NCBI RefSeq assembly: GCF_019578655.1
Contig: NC_063264.1
Span: 310,001-374,000, forward strand
DNA: 64,000 nt
Reading direction: 5' to 3'
Source of the DNA: Ricinus communis
Lineage: Eukaryota > Streptophyta > Magnoliopsida > Malpighiales > Euphorbiaceae
Position 1 is the stretch's first letter. Every line of letters starts with the position of its first letter. Positions 24,101 through 36,407 of the stretch are shown one piece after another. The notes under the pieces are model-generated. The model saw nothing but the letters and a program-made list of their open reading frames with translations, was not told the DNA's origin and searched no databases. The translations under genes and the position numbers were made by a program.

Positions 24101-25521
24101 TGTTTAATTATTATAGATTAAAGAGGACGGTATAGTTGCATTGAAGCATACCCTAAAGGGTCACCGTAAACCTGTGTTGACTGTTTCATGGAGTCCTGAT
24201 GACAGCCAACTCCTTACCTGCGGACAGGAAGAGGTTATCAGACGCTGGGATGTCAGTTCTGGGGAATGCATCCATATTCATGAAAAATCTGGTGTTGGCT
24301 TGGTTTCCTGTGGATGGTTTCCTGATGGCAGGGGGATATTTGCCGGCATGACAGACAGGAGCATCTGCTTGTGGGATTTGGATGGGAAGGAGCTGGAATG
24401 TTGGAAAGAGCAGAAGACACTCAGGATATCAGATATGGCCATAACTGATGATGGAAAGAAGATCATAAGCATGTGCAAAGAAAATTCAATACTGTTGCTT
24501 GACAGGGAAGCTAAATTTGAGAGTCTGATTGAAGAGGAGGAAACGATCACTTCATTTTCACTATCAAAAGACAATAAGTTCCTTCTGGTTAACCTTATAA
24601 ACCAAGAACTCCATCTGTGGAACATAGAAGGCAGTCCCAAGATTGTGTCTACGTATAAAGGCCACACACGTACTCGTTTTATAATCAGATCCTGCTTTGG
24701 TGGATTTGAGCAAGCATTTATTGCAAGTGGTAGTGAGGATTCTCAGGTACTTCTTTATGCTTTTATGCTGAATTTAATGAGAATGATGAAACTGCCTCCT
24801 TAGAATGTGCATCCTCTGCTTGTCCAAGTTTTTAACTTTTGAATTACTGTTATTTTATTCTTGCACTTCTGCATTTGTTATTAAAATATGATGGTGCTGT
24901 TTGTGCATACGTTGTTTGTGGAATGCTGGTTGACCATTACATGAAAGATACATGTATGCTTTGGATCTAGATTAAGGAAGAAACTAAAAGTGTTCCAGTA
25001 GTTTGAAGCCAGCCAAATCTAAACACTGGCATTTAATGGGACAGCACCATTGAGCATGGGTATGCAGGTTTTGGCTTTGCTTAATTGGCACCAATGAAGT
25101 GTTCAACCTACTTAGGTAGGCAGTAGGAATTTGACATAATAGTTGTTTTTTAAAAGGAGCAGCACCATCCTATCACTCTATCCGTTTTGGTGTGGTAAAT
25201 TATTACTTCAACTTCCATCTGAAATTTCAAAAATTTCTTGGACATGATTTTATAGATTTTAAGATGACTTTGGGATTGACAATGAAGTTGCGGGGCTTGT
25301 TGCAGGTGTATATATGGCATAGAGGCTCTGGTGAATTACTGCTGGCGCTACCGGGACATTCTGGAGCTGTTAACTGTGTGAGCTGGAATCCAGAAAACCT
25401 TCACATGCTGGCTTCAGGTAGTGATGACCGAACAATTCGAATATGGGGTTTAAATCACTACAGCCTGAAGCAGAGAGAACAGAGTAATGGAACTGTTCAC
25501 CGCTGCAACGGGAGAAGTTAA
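20879..25521 (+). CDS. WDR26: WDR26 / GID7-type LisH-CTLH-WD40 protein (complete copy)
   Basis: Four coding exons (20879-21667, 23179-23280, 24117-24746, 25306-25521) are all in phase and give 578 residues, close to Arabidopsis WDR26. Order: N-terminal linker with PPLKR and [10 protein letters not shown]; LisH at ~65-95 ([18 protein letters not shown]); CTLH at ~95-155; then WD40 repeats from ~264 to the end, with blades such as [41 protein letters not shown] and [12 protein letters not shown]. In this family LisH/CTLH mediates oligomerisation in the CTLH/GID ubiquitin ligase and the propeller recruits substrates or DDB1; in plants it is tied to hormone and stress responses. A ~0.9-kb 5'UTR intron precedes it. 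Introns 1-3 are 1511, 836 and 559 bp. Its first exon was the right-hand breakpoint of the tandem duplication. Confidence 0.95.
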
Positions 25522-26074
25522 AAAGAAGAAACATTTGTGAACAGTTGTAAAATTCCTTGGAAGTTACCAAGATTTTAATGTTGTTAAAGTTGATTGACAT
25601 TTGTTTAAGACGTGGGAACATTTACTTCTCTTCATGGCATATGTGATAGCTGGCAAATGGCATGATTGTGAGCCTGTTATCTGCCAAAAAGAATAGAAAT
25701 TTAATCTTCTGTAGAAGCTGCATCCTTGGATGAGTGTTTTTCTCTTTTCATTTGTTTCTCATTGTTCACTAGGTTGTTGTATCTGAAGCCCCCTTCTTGA
25801 AAGTGATTTTTTTTTTTTTTAATTTGTTGAGGAGAAAAACCAGAGTTCTGGCATCATGCTCATCCCAGAAGGGTGGTTCATTGTGATGAGAAGAATAGAG
25901 AATCATAAGCACGGGTCTACCATTGAAATTGAATAAGGGTTGCGTACGATGTGAGGGAAAGAGAGAGACAGTGACAGAATGCCTTGGACCTTGAAAATGG
26001 CAGTAAATATTCATTAAGTTCTATTACAAATGCTTTGAGCGTACACACATTAGTAGTAGTATTTTGTTTTCTAG
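25522..26074. other. Convergent intergenic region between WDR26 and alpha-galactosidase 1
   Basis: 3' flanks of two convergent genes with a poly-T tract near 25808-25821. No other feature was recognised. Confidence 0.5.
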
Positions 26075-28752
26075 TTATTGTGAGATTGGAGTTAAGACAT
26101 AGAGCTTGCATGCACGAGGATCCACATCTGTTGTTAACTTATCTTGAAACTGCGTTGTGAGGGTTTGATGCTGCTGATGGGAAAAGAGAAATAGAAGGTT
26201 AGAGAAACAAGGAAAATGGCACCCAAAATGAATTGTAGCAGTAGTGTAGTTAACTACGCACCTCCCAAACATCTCTTGCTTCAACAAGTGTATGGTTTGG
26301 GGTGATGCCAATATCGTCCCAATGTGCGGTCATTGTGGATTTATATTTCTTTCTGTTTACTAACAGAATCACTATTCTATTCCCAGAAAGAGGTCCTGCC
26401 CATATCTGTTTTGAATTTAATTAATTGATCATAGCAATAGTAAATCATAATTCAGCACGAAATTTGAGAAGGGTTTCAGTTTATATCTCACATCTCGCTC
26501 TCCTTCCATTCTAACCTTTTTGGCTTGAACCCCCAGGGAATCTATCGTCCATCACAATTCAGCATCAGCATGTGTACCTTAATCTCCATTCGGATGCATA
26601 ATATTTTATGGCAACGGCAACGTACCTTGATTTATGCCTATTACCTCCTCGTTACTTATGATCTGCATAGTTTCATCCGTCATCGATCGAACATCACATC
26701 CTAGAAGAAGTGGTGCCTGCAACGAACGCCCATCTCTATCTTCATTCCCTCTTCTTTCCAAATCAATCTAATTATTTCATGTTTTACCTTAGAGATGGCC
26801 CAAATGCTAAAATGCACCACGTATTCACTGTACTTCATTCCTCCATTCCCCACTTCTAGCATGTCTGGGTCTGACAAGAACACGCTGTTCCTTTCAGGAC
26901 TTGATGATTATATAAGCAATTAAGAACAAATCATCACTATAATACTAACCATTCCAGCCACCAGGCTTAGCATAATCAGCATACACTTGGTTCATGTCAG
27001 CTATCTTCAGCATACTGTTACAGATAACATTTACTTTACTAACTAATCAATGCATCTGCATTCCTCAAAATCATCTCCAGATATATATATTACCTCTCCC
27101 ATGAGTCCGATATGTCATCTGTTGTTCTCCAGCTATTACCGATATCTCCTCCCCATAGTGCTGGGCTCATGTCTCCCCTGTTTGATCAAACACAGAATCG
27201 TTTATTATGCAGTAATTCTTTTGAGTCCGTAACCATTTAATATATACATCTTTACGTCAATAGTTTAGTTTTGTGCATACCATTCACACAGAGAGAAAAA
27301 GATGGAGCGCCCCGTCTTCTTTAGAGCATCCGACATTACTTTGTATCTGTAGAGCAACTAAATCATTCATTAATATAATATATAATTAAAATAACATAAA
27401 AAAAGAAAAAGGGAGCAGGTTGGAGTTAATCCTAAAGAGCTACAGGAGAAAGACCTGACAGTTGGTTTAGTATCATTGTTATAACAATTGTCATACTTGA
27501 GGTAGTCAATTCCCTGTTTTGAAATGGAACTAATTAGCAACCCAAAACAGGCCTATATAATCAGTTTGCGACTTCTAAAATCAAACTCCATCGGCATATG
27601 ATGTACCCATGAAGCAAATGTGGCGGCATCTTGCTCTTCATGCCCAAGTGAGCCTGGCACCCTTCCCGTACAAGTTCTGAGCCTAACAAGTACAGGAAGC
27701 TATTAAGTTGAGTGTCATATATCCAATCCAAGTAATAATGAAGAAAGAAGGAGTATAGTCTTTGACATGTCTTTTGCAAATTACCCTGCATCTGCGTAGA
27801 TTCCTAACTTGAGACCCTTGCTATGAACATAATCTGCTACAGCTTTAATACCAGAAGGGAATGTAGTCTTGTTGGCTTCAAGATTTCCCTAATATCATAA
27901 TATATATGTATGAAGAAGAAAGTACTCCACTGGTTATCCATTTGTTTTTGGAAAAGAGAGGCATACTTATCTTTTATATATAGAAAGACTGCATTGCAAG
28001 AAGAAATCAAAACGGCGGCTTGAGGAAAGAGAGAAAGCGAACCTGGCGGTCACGTTTTGATTCACCCCAACAGTCATCTATATTGACATAGAGGTATCCA
28101 AGCTTAGCAAGCCCAGTTGAGACTAAAGCGTCAGCTGTGTTCAACCAAAAAGGCTTTTATTTATTGATCCATGCAACTGATTTGAAACATGTCCGATCAA
28201 CTTAATTTTATTTAAGTCTATAATATATGGACTTCTGTTATTATTTTCATCAATCAATATCCATCCATCCTATTAGCTAGCAATTCCTTCTTAGGGATAT
28301 GTCATATATATGAAACGAAATGAAATGAAAGGGCAGATAATGTGTTTTTGTTGAGAGGTAAGCTAGCCACAGCAACACATAAATATATTATCAATGAAAT
28401 GAAAGGTACACTGGAGTCAGCTTAATGATTTTTCTTCTAGACTAATTTTACCCGTTTCTTTAATAACGGTCTCATTAATCTGGCAGTGAAAGTGATTCCA
28501 ACTGTTCCACCTGTGCCAAAACAAATTTTGGAATTATAAAATGCAAGCAGTTGGATGTAACTATGATAAGCAGAGATGAAAAATGAGTTACCCCATAGGA
28601 GGAGTGAGAGGAAGAGGGTCATTGTCAAGCAGCAGCAACTTCCGGCTACTAGTGTATAAAGAAGATGCAGCAATGCAATAATAAGAAGAAGAGCAGAACA
28701 AGGAGAAGAGAAATGAGAAAAGGAAAAGGAAGGAATACGAAGAACCCATCAT
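26075..28752 (-). CDS. GH27 alpha-galactosidase, paralogue 1 (intron 3 lost)
   Basis: Fourteen exons on the minus strand encode 409 residues from ATG 28752; an upstream in-frame ATG at 28785 would add 11. From 5' to 3' they are 28752-28592, 28510-28452, 28134-28043, 27888-27785, 27682-27607, 27513-27455, 27346-27281, 27177-27094, 27014-26950, 26870-26788, 26716-26626, 26541-26492, 26405-26262 and 26170-26075. An N-terminal Ser/Phe/Leu-rich signal peptide suggests secretion to the apoplast or vacuole. GH27 landmarks: [33 protein letters not shown] with nucleophile D172, and [12 protein letters not shown] with acid/base D227. The enzyme releases terminal alpha-1,6-galactose from raffinose-family sugars, galactomannan or galactolipids. 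The exon ending at 28043 fuses two exons that are separate in the other paralogues. One donor is GAT|GTGAGA, giving D instead of E. Confidence 0.92.
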
Positions 28753-29177
28753 ATGCAGGAAATATGTGAAAAGTAGTAGCACCAATTTAATTATGCGTTG
28801 GTTCTTACAGTTGCACTGTCACATACAGACACCGAAGCACGAATATATATACACATGAGACTAAAGAGAACACCATTGAAATAATAATAATAATGATGAT
28901 GATGTAAGGAGCGTGAGAGTGAGAGTGATATGATATTGATGGATGGAGGATGAGGATTGACCAGTTCATATGCTCTGGAAAAAAGCCGTAGGAAATGCCT
29001 CAGAATTTTGTTTTGATAGAAGATGCGATGCAACAGTCATCAGTTTAATTACTAAACTGGTTTTCCACCACAAAAAATCGATTTCTATTTTTATCATTCA
29101 TAATTCTAACTAAACTAAAATAAACTAAACGTAAACTAATGCGGCATTATTCTTTTTCTTACCACCCCCACGTTGTT

Positions 29178-29214
<37 letters not shown>

Positions 29215-30110
29215 GTAGTAAGCCACTGTCTGTAAAGGCAGGCTGCACGCGCAACTCCAGAGGATCTTGTGGTTGAGGTTGTGGGCATGGCAGCATTAAT
29301 GGAAGCCAGCCTACCCCACTTACCCTTCTCTTTCTTTTCGGCTAAATCTAAATCTTTCATTGCGGCTTCTTTACTCCTTTTTTTAGGATCAACAAATTAT
29401 TTTATTTTATTTATTCATTACAAACAATAAAAACACCTTTCCTCACCTCCCCCAACCCCAAACCAAAGTGTATCAAACAAACAATAGACCTGAACAGGGT
29501 TAATCCAATTGCTAATCCCTTCTTTTCAACTCATGGACACCGCTGATTCCACCCCTTTCCAAGTTATTCAAGGATGACATTTCTAAATAACATCTTACTA
29601 CTATACCAGTAGGCCTCAATGCTTCTTCTATAAGTTTTTCCTTTTCCGAAAAAGAGAAGGGAGAAATAAGAACGAATTCATGGCCAGATTCTTGTTTTCG
29701 TAAACCTTAACATTCAACTCCAGCAATCATCAAAACAGCATAGCCTGGCAAAACTTTTGCGACATTCCATTACAAAATTTACAAGATTCCTGAAGAAAAC
29801 TCAAATGACAACGTCCCACCAACTGCGTCACATGGAATGGCTGCATCAATTCATTCCATACACTTGCTACTGGAAATCTACCATTTTAAGTTATATTTCC
29901 AATTATTATTAGGGAAAGGGGCTCACAAGGAAAACTTTGAAATCACAGTTTATAAAAAAAAAAAAAAAAAATTGTCTCCAGATGAACATGAACATGAACA
30001 TGCTTAAGAAGCCGGACGGGGGAGGAAATACACATGAACATGCACCAGATGCATGCCTCTTTCAGATACAGTGTCTCCATATCTCTGCATTCTCCATCAA
30101 TCCTTTTAAA
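28753..30110. other. Intergenic: alpha-galactosidase 1 upstream and ILP1 3' flank
   Basis: No gene was recognised. Contains ATAATAATAATGATGATGATG at about 28880-28900 and a (TA)n run at about 29183-29211. The ILP1 3' flank includes an A-rich stretch near 29955. Confidence 0.5.
29182..29211. repeat. (TA)n microsatellite
   Basis: About 14 uninterrupted TA dinucleotides. A similar but shorter run lies at about 2841-2860, duplicated in unit 2. Confidence 0.85.
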
Positions 30111-33100
30111 TCACAAAGCTTCCCTCAGACTAAACATTCTAGCTATTTCCCTGGCTTTGTCATAATCATTGAGCTCAACCAACATCTTCTTCAGTCGGCG
30201 GGCCAGTCCACTAACCTCGATCTCGGAAGCACCTAATGGGTGCTTATCCTTCAGCCTCTTCCCCAGTGACATCACACAATCCACCAACGGTTGCAACTTA
30301 TGGCTGCAAAATTTTGTTTGTATGACATAAGAAAAGATAATTTAATTTGTAGTTTCAACAATTAGATAAATGTAGTTTGATAACCAACTGAAGAAGACAT
30401 AAAACTAGAAGAAACGCAAGTCTGCTGAAATATGCACAGGAAATAGGGGGAGCAACAAAAAATAACTGCTATGAAGCTGAAGCTTATGTTTATAGTGGAC
30501 TATTAGTAATTTCTGAAAGTTGTTCTTTCTCTTGACTGTTAGAAATGTGCCAAGTCACTTAACAAGGATCCTTGTTTCTTGACCCTTTTCATTGTTAATT
30601 TGACAATTATCCCTTTTTCCCCTCCTATATATAATTGAGGGCAACAGACCGAAAAATTGAAATTAACTTCCCTAATTAATCTGACACTAGCAAAATGGAA
30701 TCATAGGAAATACAAAAAACATTTTTGTGGTTTGATCTTTTTAAACTTTAAGTGTTTTTTCTTGACAAATTAATGTACATAATTTAGTCCGTTAGCAAGA
30801 TTAAGTATATCACCATAAAACCTTTAATTTGCTAATGCGGCACTTACATGGCAGAAGAGAAAAGTGTGCCACATAAGTTCTATGTCAGCAGCTGAATATA
30901 CAACACATCAGCCAAAATTTACTTTTTCTGGCGATAAACTTAACTTTGCCAACAGCCTAAACCATTATATTGATTTATCAAGAAAATATCACGTAATTAA
31001 AGTTGGAAAACAGTCTAACCACATGCTTTTCTATTTTTTCTATTTTTTCCTAAAAAAATAAGTGTTATTATTACTATTGGTAAAACAACCTACCAGCCAA
31101 ACTAACCCCTAGGAGCTAATACAAGAAAACATAAGGGAAGAAAACTGTATTATAGTGATCAGCAACATATCACCTAGACAATCAAAATCCTTTCCATTGA
31201 GGACAGGGGAAAAGATCTTGGAGAAAGAGACCAGCAGCCTCTTAATTGCAGGCTTGATGCATTTACTGTTGCACACAACAGTGACCCTTTTACTGCTAAT
31301 TAATATTCTACACCACAAAATCGGGTAAAAGTTCAATAACAGAACCAAAAAATCAAGTCAAAAGATACTATCAGTACCTGCGGCTGGCGGTTACACTTGT
31401 ACCTGCCCACACACCAGATAAAGAAGCAATAATCCTTTCAGTTCTTGTAACTGCATCATGAACATTAGATGCAACACTTTGAAGATGAGGTAGAACCTTC
31501 CTGCACAAAAGATCATCAAGAGCAAGTTTCTCTAGCACTGGCAACGACAGAATATCTTTCCACAAGCAGATGTTTTTCATCAAGCGAACTGACATCCCAA
31601 ACCGATATGCTGCAATCTGTGCAGCTCTTGGCACAGCCTTAAGCTCAATTGGGCTCCATGTTGGAACCTATGGCACAGAAAAGATTGGAACAATGTTGGC
31701 AGCAATAATAATTAATTTGTCAAATCTTCTTGAACTATTGGAGGGAAAAATATGTCAATTCACATAGGCATGTAGTATAGAATAGAGAAAATGGGAAAGA
31801 TATGAGATAATTTTTGAGTTCGAAGCATATACCATAATGCTGACAACAGCATCAGTTAGACGGGTACGGATTGCGAGCAATAGCTCTGCTAGAGCCTCAC
31901 TAGAAGCAGGAACATAATCTGTTACCAAGTTTGTGGCGAAAACAGCATTCTTAGTCTCTCTAGTACTGAGCATGTCCCAACAATGGGCAATTTCATGATG
32001 CAAAATAGGAATTGCAACCTTTTCTACTAGTTCTGGAACAAGATTAGCATCAGCATCTTCAGGACTGAGATCACTTCCATCTTGTGGCAAACCATAATCA
32101 GATAGCAAGGAATGCCTGAATAGAAGATGAAAAAGACAGCATAAAGAGAAATGTTAAAGAGGAGCAAAAAGATAAAATATACAAAGTAATTACATAGGCA
32201 AGATGCCAAATTAGACAAAAAAAAAAAAGAACTAGTTTCTTCTAAACTAGGAAGAAGAAGAAAGAAGAAGAAGAAGAAAGAAGATATCATCAAATCAAAT
32301 TGCAGAACAGAGACTCTGAAAAGAAAAGGCTGGAAATCAGGAAATTCAGAGGAAACCAAATGGAAGGTTGTAAAAGAATTAGGCATTCAAAAGGCAGAGT
32401 AATACCATTTCATGTGAAAGAAACCTGCATCCTCATGGAGAGGGTCCCACTTCAAAAGTTCTAGTCTCACATATGGAGAGAAGATGGCAGGAGCACTTAT
32501 TGACATGTAAGCATCTCGATAGCTTGTTGAATATTCTTTCTTCCAGTTTTCAAACCTTTGTTTAACCACAGAAAGTTGACAATATTCTTCTGATGCATCA
32601 CCAAAGATTTGATCAGCAGTCTGGAGTAACAAATCTCGGTTTGACTGGTAAGCTGCACTTTCACTGTCGCTCTCATCTGTGCTTGATTCTCCCTCTACTT
32701 TCTGATTAGAACCATCAACTTCCACTGAAGACAATTTCTTCTGAGCTTTCCTACGCTGACGGGCCTCAGCCCTTCGCTTCATATCCAAACGTTTCTGTTG
32801 GTTGATGTCTCTGCCAAATTCATCTAGCTTCACTGGTAGATTAATTTGTTCTTTCATGGAAGCTGATGCATCTTGGGCTGCATTCATTGCAGCAGTAATA
32901 GCTGCTTCATTGCTCCCACGTGCACTGAAAACCTTTTTTGCCGCTTCTAAAGCTGTTTTTACCTCCATCATTTCATCATCATTATCAGCAGTTCTTCTTT
33001 CCAAAATAGCAGATGCGCGTTGCTCATGAAGCGTCTGCATCTGCTCTTCCAGTTCTTCAATGTAAGGAGCTTTATGCTGAGAAGTAAAAAGTACAACAAA

Positions 33101-34050
33101 CATATAAGTATCACATTTTTACAGGGGTCTCAAAGAAAGTGTAGCAGAATATTAGAGCAATCCTAATAATAATGATAACACATATATATAAAAGGACGAC
33201 CAAGAGCAGCTACATTAACCATAAAACCTTAGAAGGCAAAATTCTTGTTTGCTAAGAGGTGCATGGTAAAATTATCTCCAAGTCCTGATGCCCTTTTTTT
33301 ATATCTCATTATTTTTCTACATACTGTCATGTCAGTTTTGTTAAAGTCACAAAGTGATTATGAGCTAAGATCTCCAGCTATCCAACAAGGAGAGGTTAAG
33401 GTAATGTGAGGAGTTATAAGTAACAGAGTTGCAGAGAGAGAAATCAGGGGGAAAAAGAGGTGCAGTGGACCAACTATGCAGGACATAGAATTAGATAAAC
33501 TCATACCTGCAGAAATTCACATATAACAGAAACAAAGTCACGAAGCTTTTGCATAAAGATGAACTTCTCACCAGCAGCAGATAAAGACTTTTCAAGAGCA
33601 GTAATATTCATCAACGAGGCAGATAAATTCTCATCAGCCTTTGTCAGCGACGAAACAGTTCTATTGTGAGATTCCTGAAAGAAAATTTAGGGTATATGAA
33701 AGAAAGTTTTAATCCAGCAAAAAGTATGATAATAATTAATAAGTATACATATGAATTCAATTACCTACTCTATTTTTTACATTGACACCACTTTTTCCAG
33801 AATGTAACAAGATAAGATATGATAAGAACAAAACAGAATCTTTAAAAAGATAAAAAAAAAAAAAAAAAAGGAATTGAAGGCCTTGCTCAAGGAAGAAATG
33901 AATTTCGACATTCGCTCAAGGAAGAAATGAATTTTGACATTCAACAAAGAAACTGTTTTGAAGGACTATATTCAAGAGGCTTGCTTAGTCATTGGTCTGG
34001 TATAGAAGTATGGATTAAAATGTGTGGGAAAAACATTGAAAAAAGAACTT

Positions 34051-34083
<33 letters not shown>

Positions 34084-35157
34084 GAAAAGAGGTAGCATCC
34101 TCACTTTAAGCCTGGTGAGGTTGTCAAGCAAAGCTTTCCTAGCAATGTGAGACTGCTGGGGAACGGATAAGGCATCTAAACCTGGAGTAGGTCCAAAAGC
34201 CCCCCCAATGGTGGGAACAATGTGAGAGTGGCGGTGATTGTTGGTAGTAGTAATAGTAGAAGTAGAAGGGGTAGGGAAAAGGGAGGGAGTGGAAGAGGAG
34301 GGATCATCCATTCTTTTGCCTAAAGCCTTCCTGAATTGCTCCTCCTCCCAAATTTTATCCTCTTCATCCTCATCATTGACAACAGTCTCCTCTGCGATAA
34401 CATGACTATCATTACCATTATCAAAATCTTGAAAGACAGCATGAGTAGTAGGGGTAGTATTGTCTTTTTTGCCAATCATGGCAATTCGGTTCCTAAACTC
34501 AGGCTCCTCATCACTGAAGGCATCAGAAGTAGCAGCTCCTCCATCCAAGGAAATATAATCAGGAGCGGTGGCCCTAGACTGGCGCAAGCGTTCCCTCTTA
34601 GCCCTGATTTTCTTGATAGTATCCTCATCTGGAATCAAGGAATAATCTTCATCAATAATAATCTCATCCTGAGGAGGGTCAGCATCTTGTTGATTTAGGG
34701 TTTGCGGGAGGGTGGGTTTGAGGAGGCCCTTGAGAATGATTTTGGGTTCAGAGGAAGAAGGAGGAGGAGGGGGGGGTTTGGAGGAGGGCTTAGCGAGGGT
34801 GCGGGTCTTCTTTTGAAGCTCAAGAAGAGCTTCTTTGGTGTAAGTACCAGCTTGAGGAAGAAGCACATTATTACTGTTAGTATTGGTACTAGTGGTTGAC
34901 GTAGTAGAAGAAGAAGATAGACGATCCTTGGGGGCCGTCAGTTTGTGTGAAGATTTGGTTTTGCTGGGTTTCTGTTTTGATGGACGAGGGGTTTCTTCAT
35001 CTTCTTCTTCGTCGTCGGCAAAGCTCAGCAGCTTCTTTGGTTTGGAAGATGATTTGCGGGAGGAGTAGGAAGGGTTTGTTGTGTTAGAGTTTGATTCGTT
35101 ATCTTCGTTCTCGTCACCTCTGCGCCGGAAGTTTCTCGATTTCGAGGAGGTGCTCAT
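30111..35157 (-). CDS. ILP1: ILP1 / GCFC-domain (PAXBP1-like) nuclear protein
   Basis: Six exons on the minus strand (35157-34105, 33674-33507, 33076-32406, 32115-31833, 31667-31378, 30303-30111) are all in phase and give 885 residues, close to Arabidopsis ILP1. The first 350 residues are low-complexity: Ser/Asn/Lys-rich, acidic blocks and a Pro run in KPPPPPPSSS, typical of a disordered nuclear N-terminus. A charged coiled-coil-like segment follows (YIEELEEQMQTLHEQR), then Lys/Arg-rich sequence (KRLDMKRRAEARQRRKAQKK). The GCFC region includes ENWKKEYSTSYRDAY, LRLELLKWDPL-type and HEIAHCWDMLSTRETKNA sequences, ending in GLARRLKKMLVE. Family role: with NTR1-type partners, spliceosome (intron-lariat complex) function; in Arabidopsis also control of endoreduplication. 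It lies between two alpha-galactosidase genes on the same strand. Confidence 0.93.
33891..33944. repeat. 27-bp direct duplication in ILP1 intron 1
   Basis: GCTCAAGGAAGAAATGAATTT-GACATTC occurs twice in tandem with one mismatch. It is flanked by long A runs (33851-33869 and 34050-34073). It lies in an intron and has no coding effect. Confidence 0.7.
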
Positions 35158-36407
35158 GGCGGGTGGTGGGTTAATTCTCTGTAATTATTTTATTTTAAAT
35201 AAAAACATAAATAGCCCCCCTTCTTCTTCTTGAGCACAAGAACAGCAGGCGCAAATTCTGCTTAAGTGGAGCCCCATTCTCTCATCCGAAGCCCAAACAC
35301 TGAATATGGGCCAAATACGGACTCCTTCGGCCACTAAACCCGGTGAAATAATTTGGTCTTGAGTGAGTTGGACTTTATAAGGGAGCAGCGGGCTGGGCCA
35401 AACGTGTCAATCATGGAGTAATGTTTGGGCCAGTTGATCCTTCACCAGCAACACGATCGAAAGAGTCCAAGGTCTCAAGCTAGTAGCAAACAACCAGTTC
35501 TTCCTACGCAATTGGGTTGCTTTCAAATGCTCAGAAGCTTTGTGAAGAAGGATATGAACAGAATCCTGGCATAGTTGTGGGCGAAAGGCGATGAAGAGTC
35601 TGGTATTCACTAGAAAAGATGGGAGAGTCTCACAACTTCCATGAACTTCGAGAATCCAGCATCTCCATGCTAGCCAAAATCCAAATTCAGTGGTGGCTAG
35701 ATAGAATCTTAGCCAAAAGATAAATAATGTCGGGATAAGGACTTCCTAAATGCAATAAAGGGTTGGAAAGCTTCACGGTGCTGTGCTAGCTCACTTAATA
35801 AAGAAAGGAATTAGGTGGAGTACTAAGAGTGGTATAGGACTCTCCTTGGGTGCCAAGTCCAGGACACTTTTAGGCCCCCTAAACCCACTCTAGCTACCTA
35901 CTAAACCTCCTATCCATCAGCAAAGTAGGCCTTGAGAAGGCCACAAAGGACAACAAGGGTCTGAGCTCTGCTAGAGACGACTTGATATAGCATTATGAAA
36001 AGAGAGATCTTTACTCAGTCAAGTCCAGATATACCATTTTCCATCCAGCTGGTTCGTTTAACCAAAAGCACCATAGCCCCTTTCCACTCAGATGCAGAAT
36101 TTTGGTAATCCATTTCGAATAGCCAGGTATTTCCCAAGCTGGAAAAGTAATATGTAACTGCATGGAAAACCTCCATAATAGAAAACTTGTGCTCTATTAC
36201 CATGAAATCTATTTTCCATGGAAAAAAAGATATATATGTATCACTACGAAATCCAATTGGATTGATCAATAGAGTCGTACACTGACAGTATGAGTTACAA
36301 CAAATGACCATCAACTAATCAAATGTAATGTTTTCCTGAGAAAAGAAAAAAAAAAGTTGCATATTCCCTTCTCACTCTCTTGAACTGTCAATCACTGGTA
36401 CGTGTAT
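35158..36407. other. Intergenic: ILP1 upstream and alpha-galactosidase 2 3' flank
   Basis: The first 60 bp are the ILP1 leader and promoter side. The rest has no recognised gene. The stretch at about 35400-35970 is richer in G+C than its surroundings and could be an old transposon relic, but no domain could be read. Confidence 0.4.

Noticed and set aside
24278..24667. 129-codon antisense ORF in WDR26 exon 3
   Set aside because: Shadow of a long in-frame WD40 exon. No domain and no independent signals.
29182..29211. Possible regulatory or origin role for the (TA)n run
   Set aside because: Simple microsatellite in an intergenic region. Nothing beyond base composition supports a function.
31109..31348. 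Exon-like minus-strand ORF inside ILP1 intron 5
   Set aside because: The flanking exons join in phase directly (AG|C CAT AAG) and continue in the order I recall for the family, so this segment is not needed. It has no recognisable domain.
34015..34104. Poly-Phe extension of the first ILP1 exon
   Set aside because: It is translation of an intronic A/T run past a good donor site (AAA|GTGAGG). The next exon joins in phase.
35407..35970. Possible gene between ILP1 and alpha-galactosidase 2
   Set aside because: Balanced base composition but no ORF with a recognisable domain and no credible exon chain.
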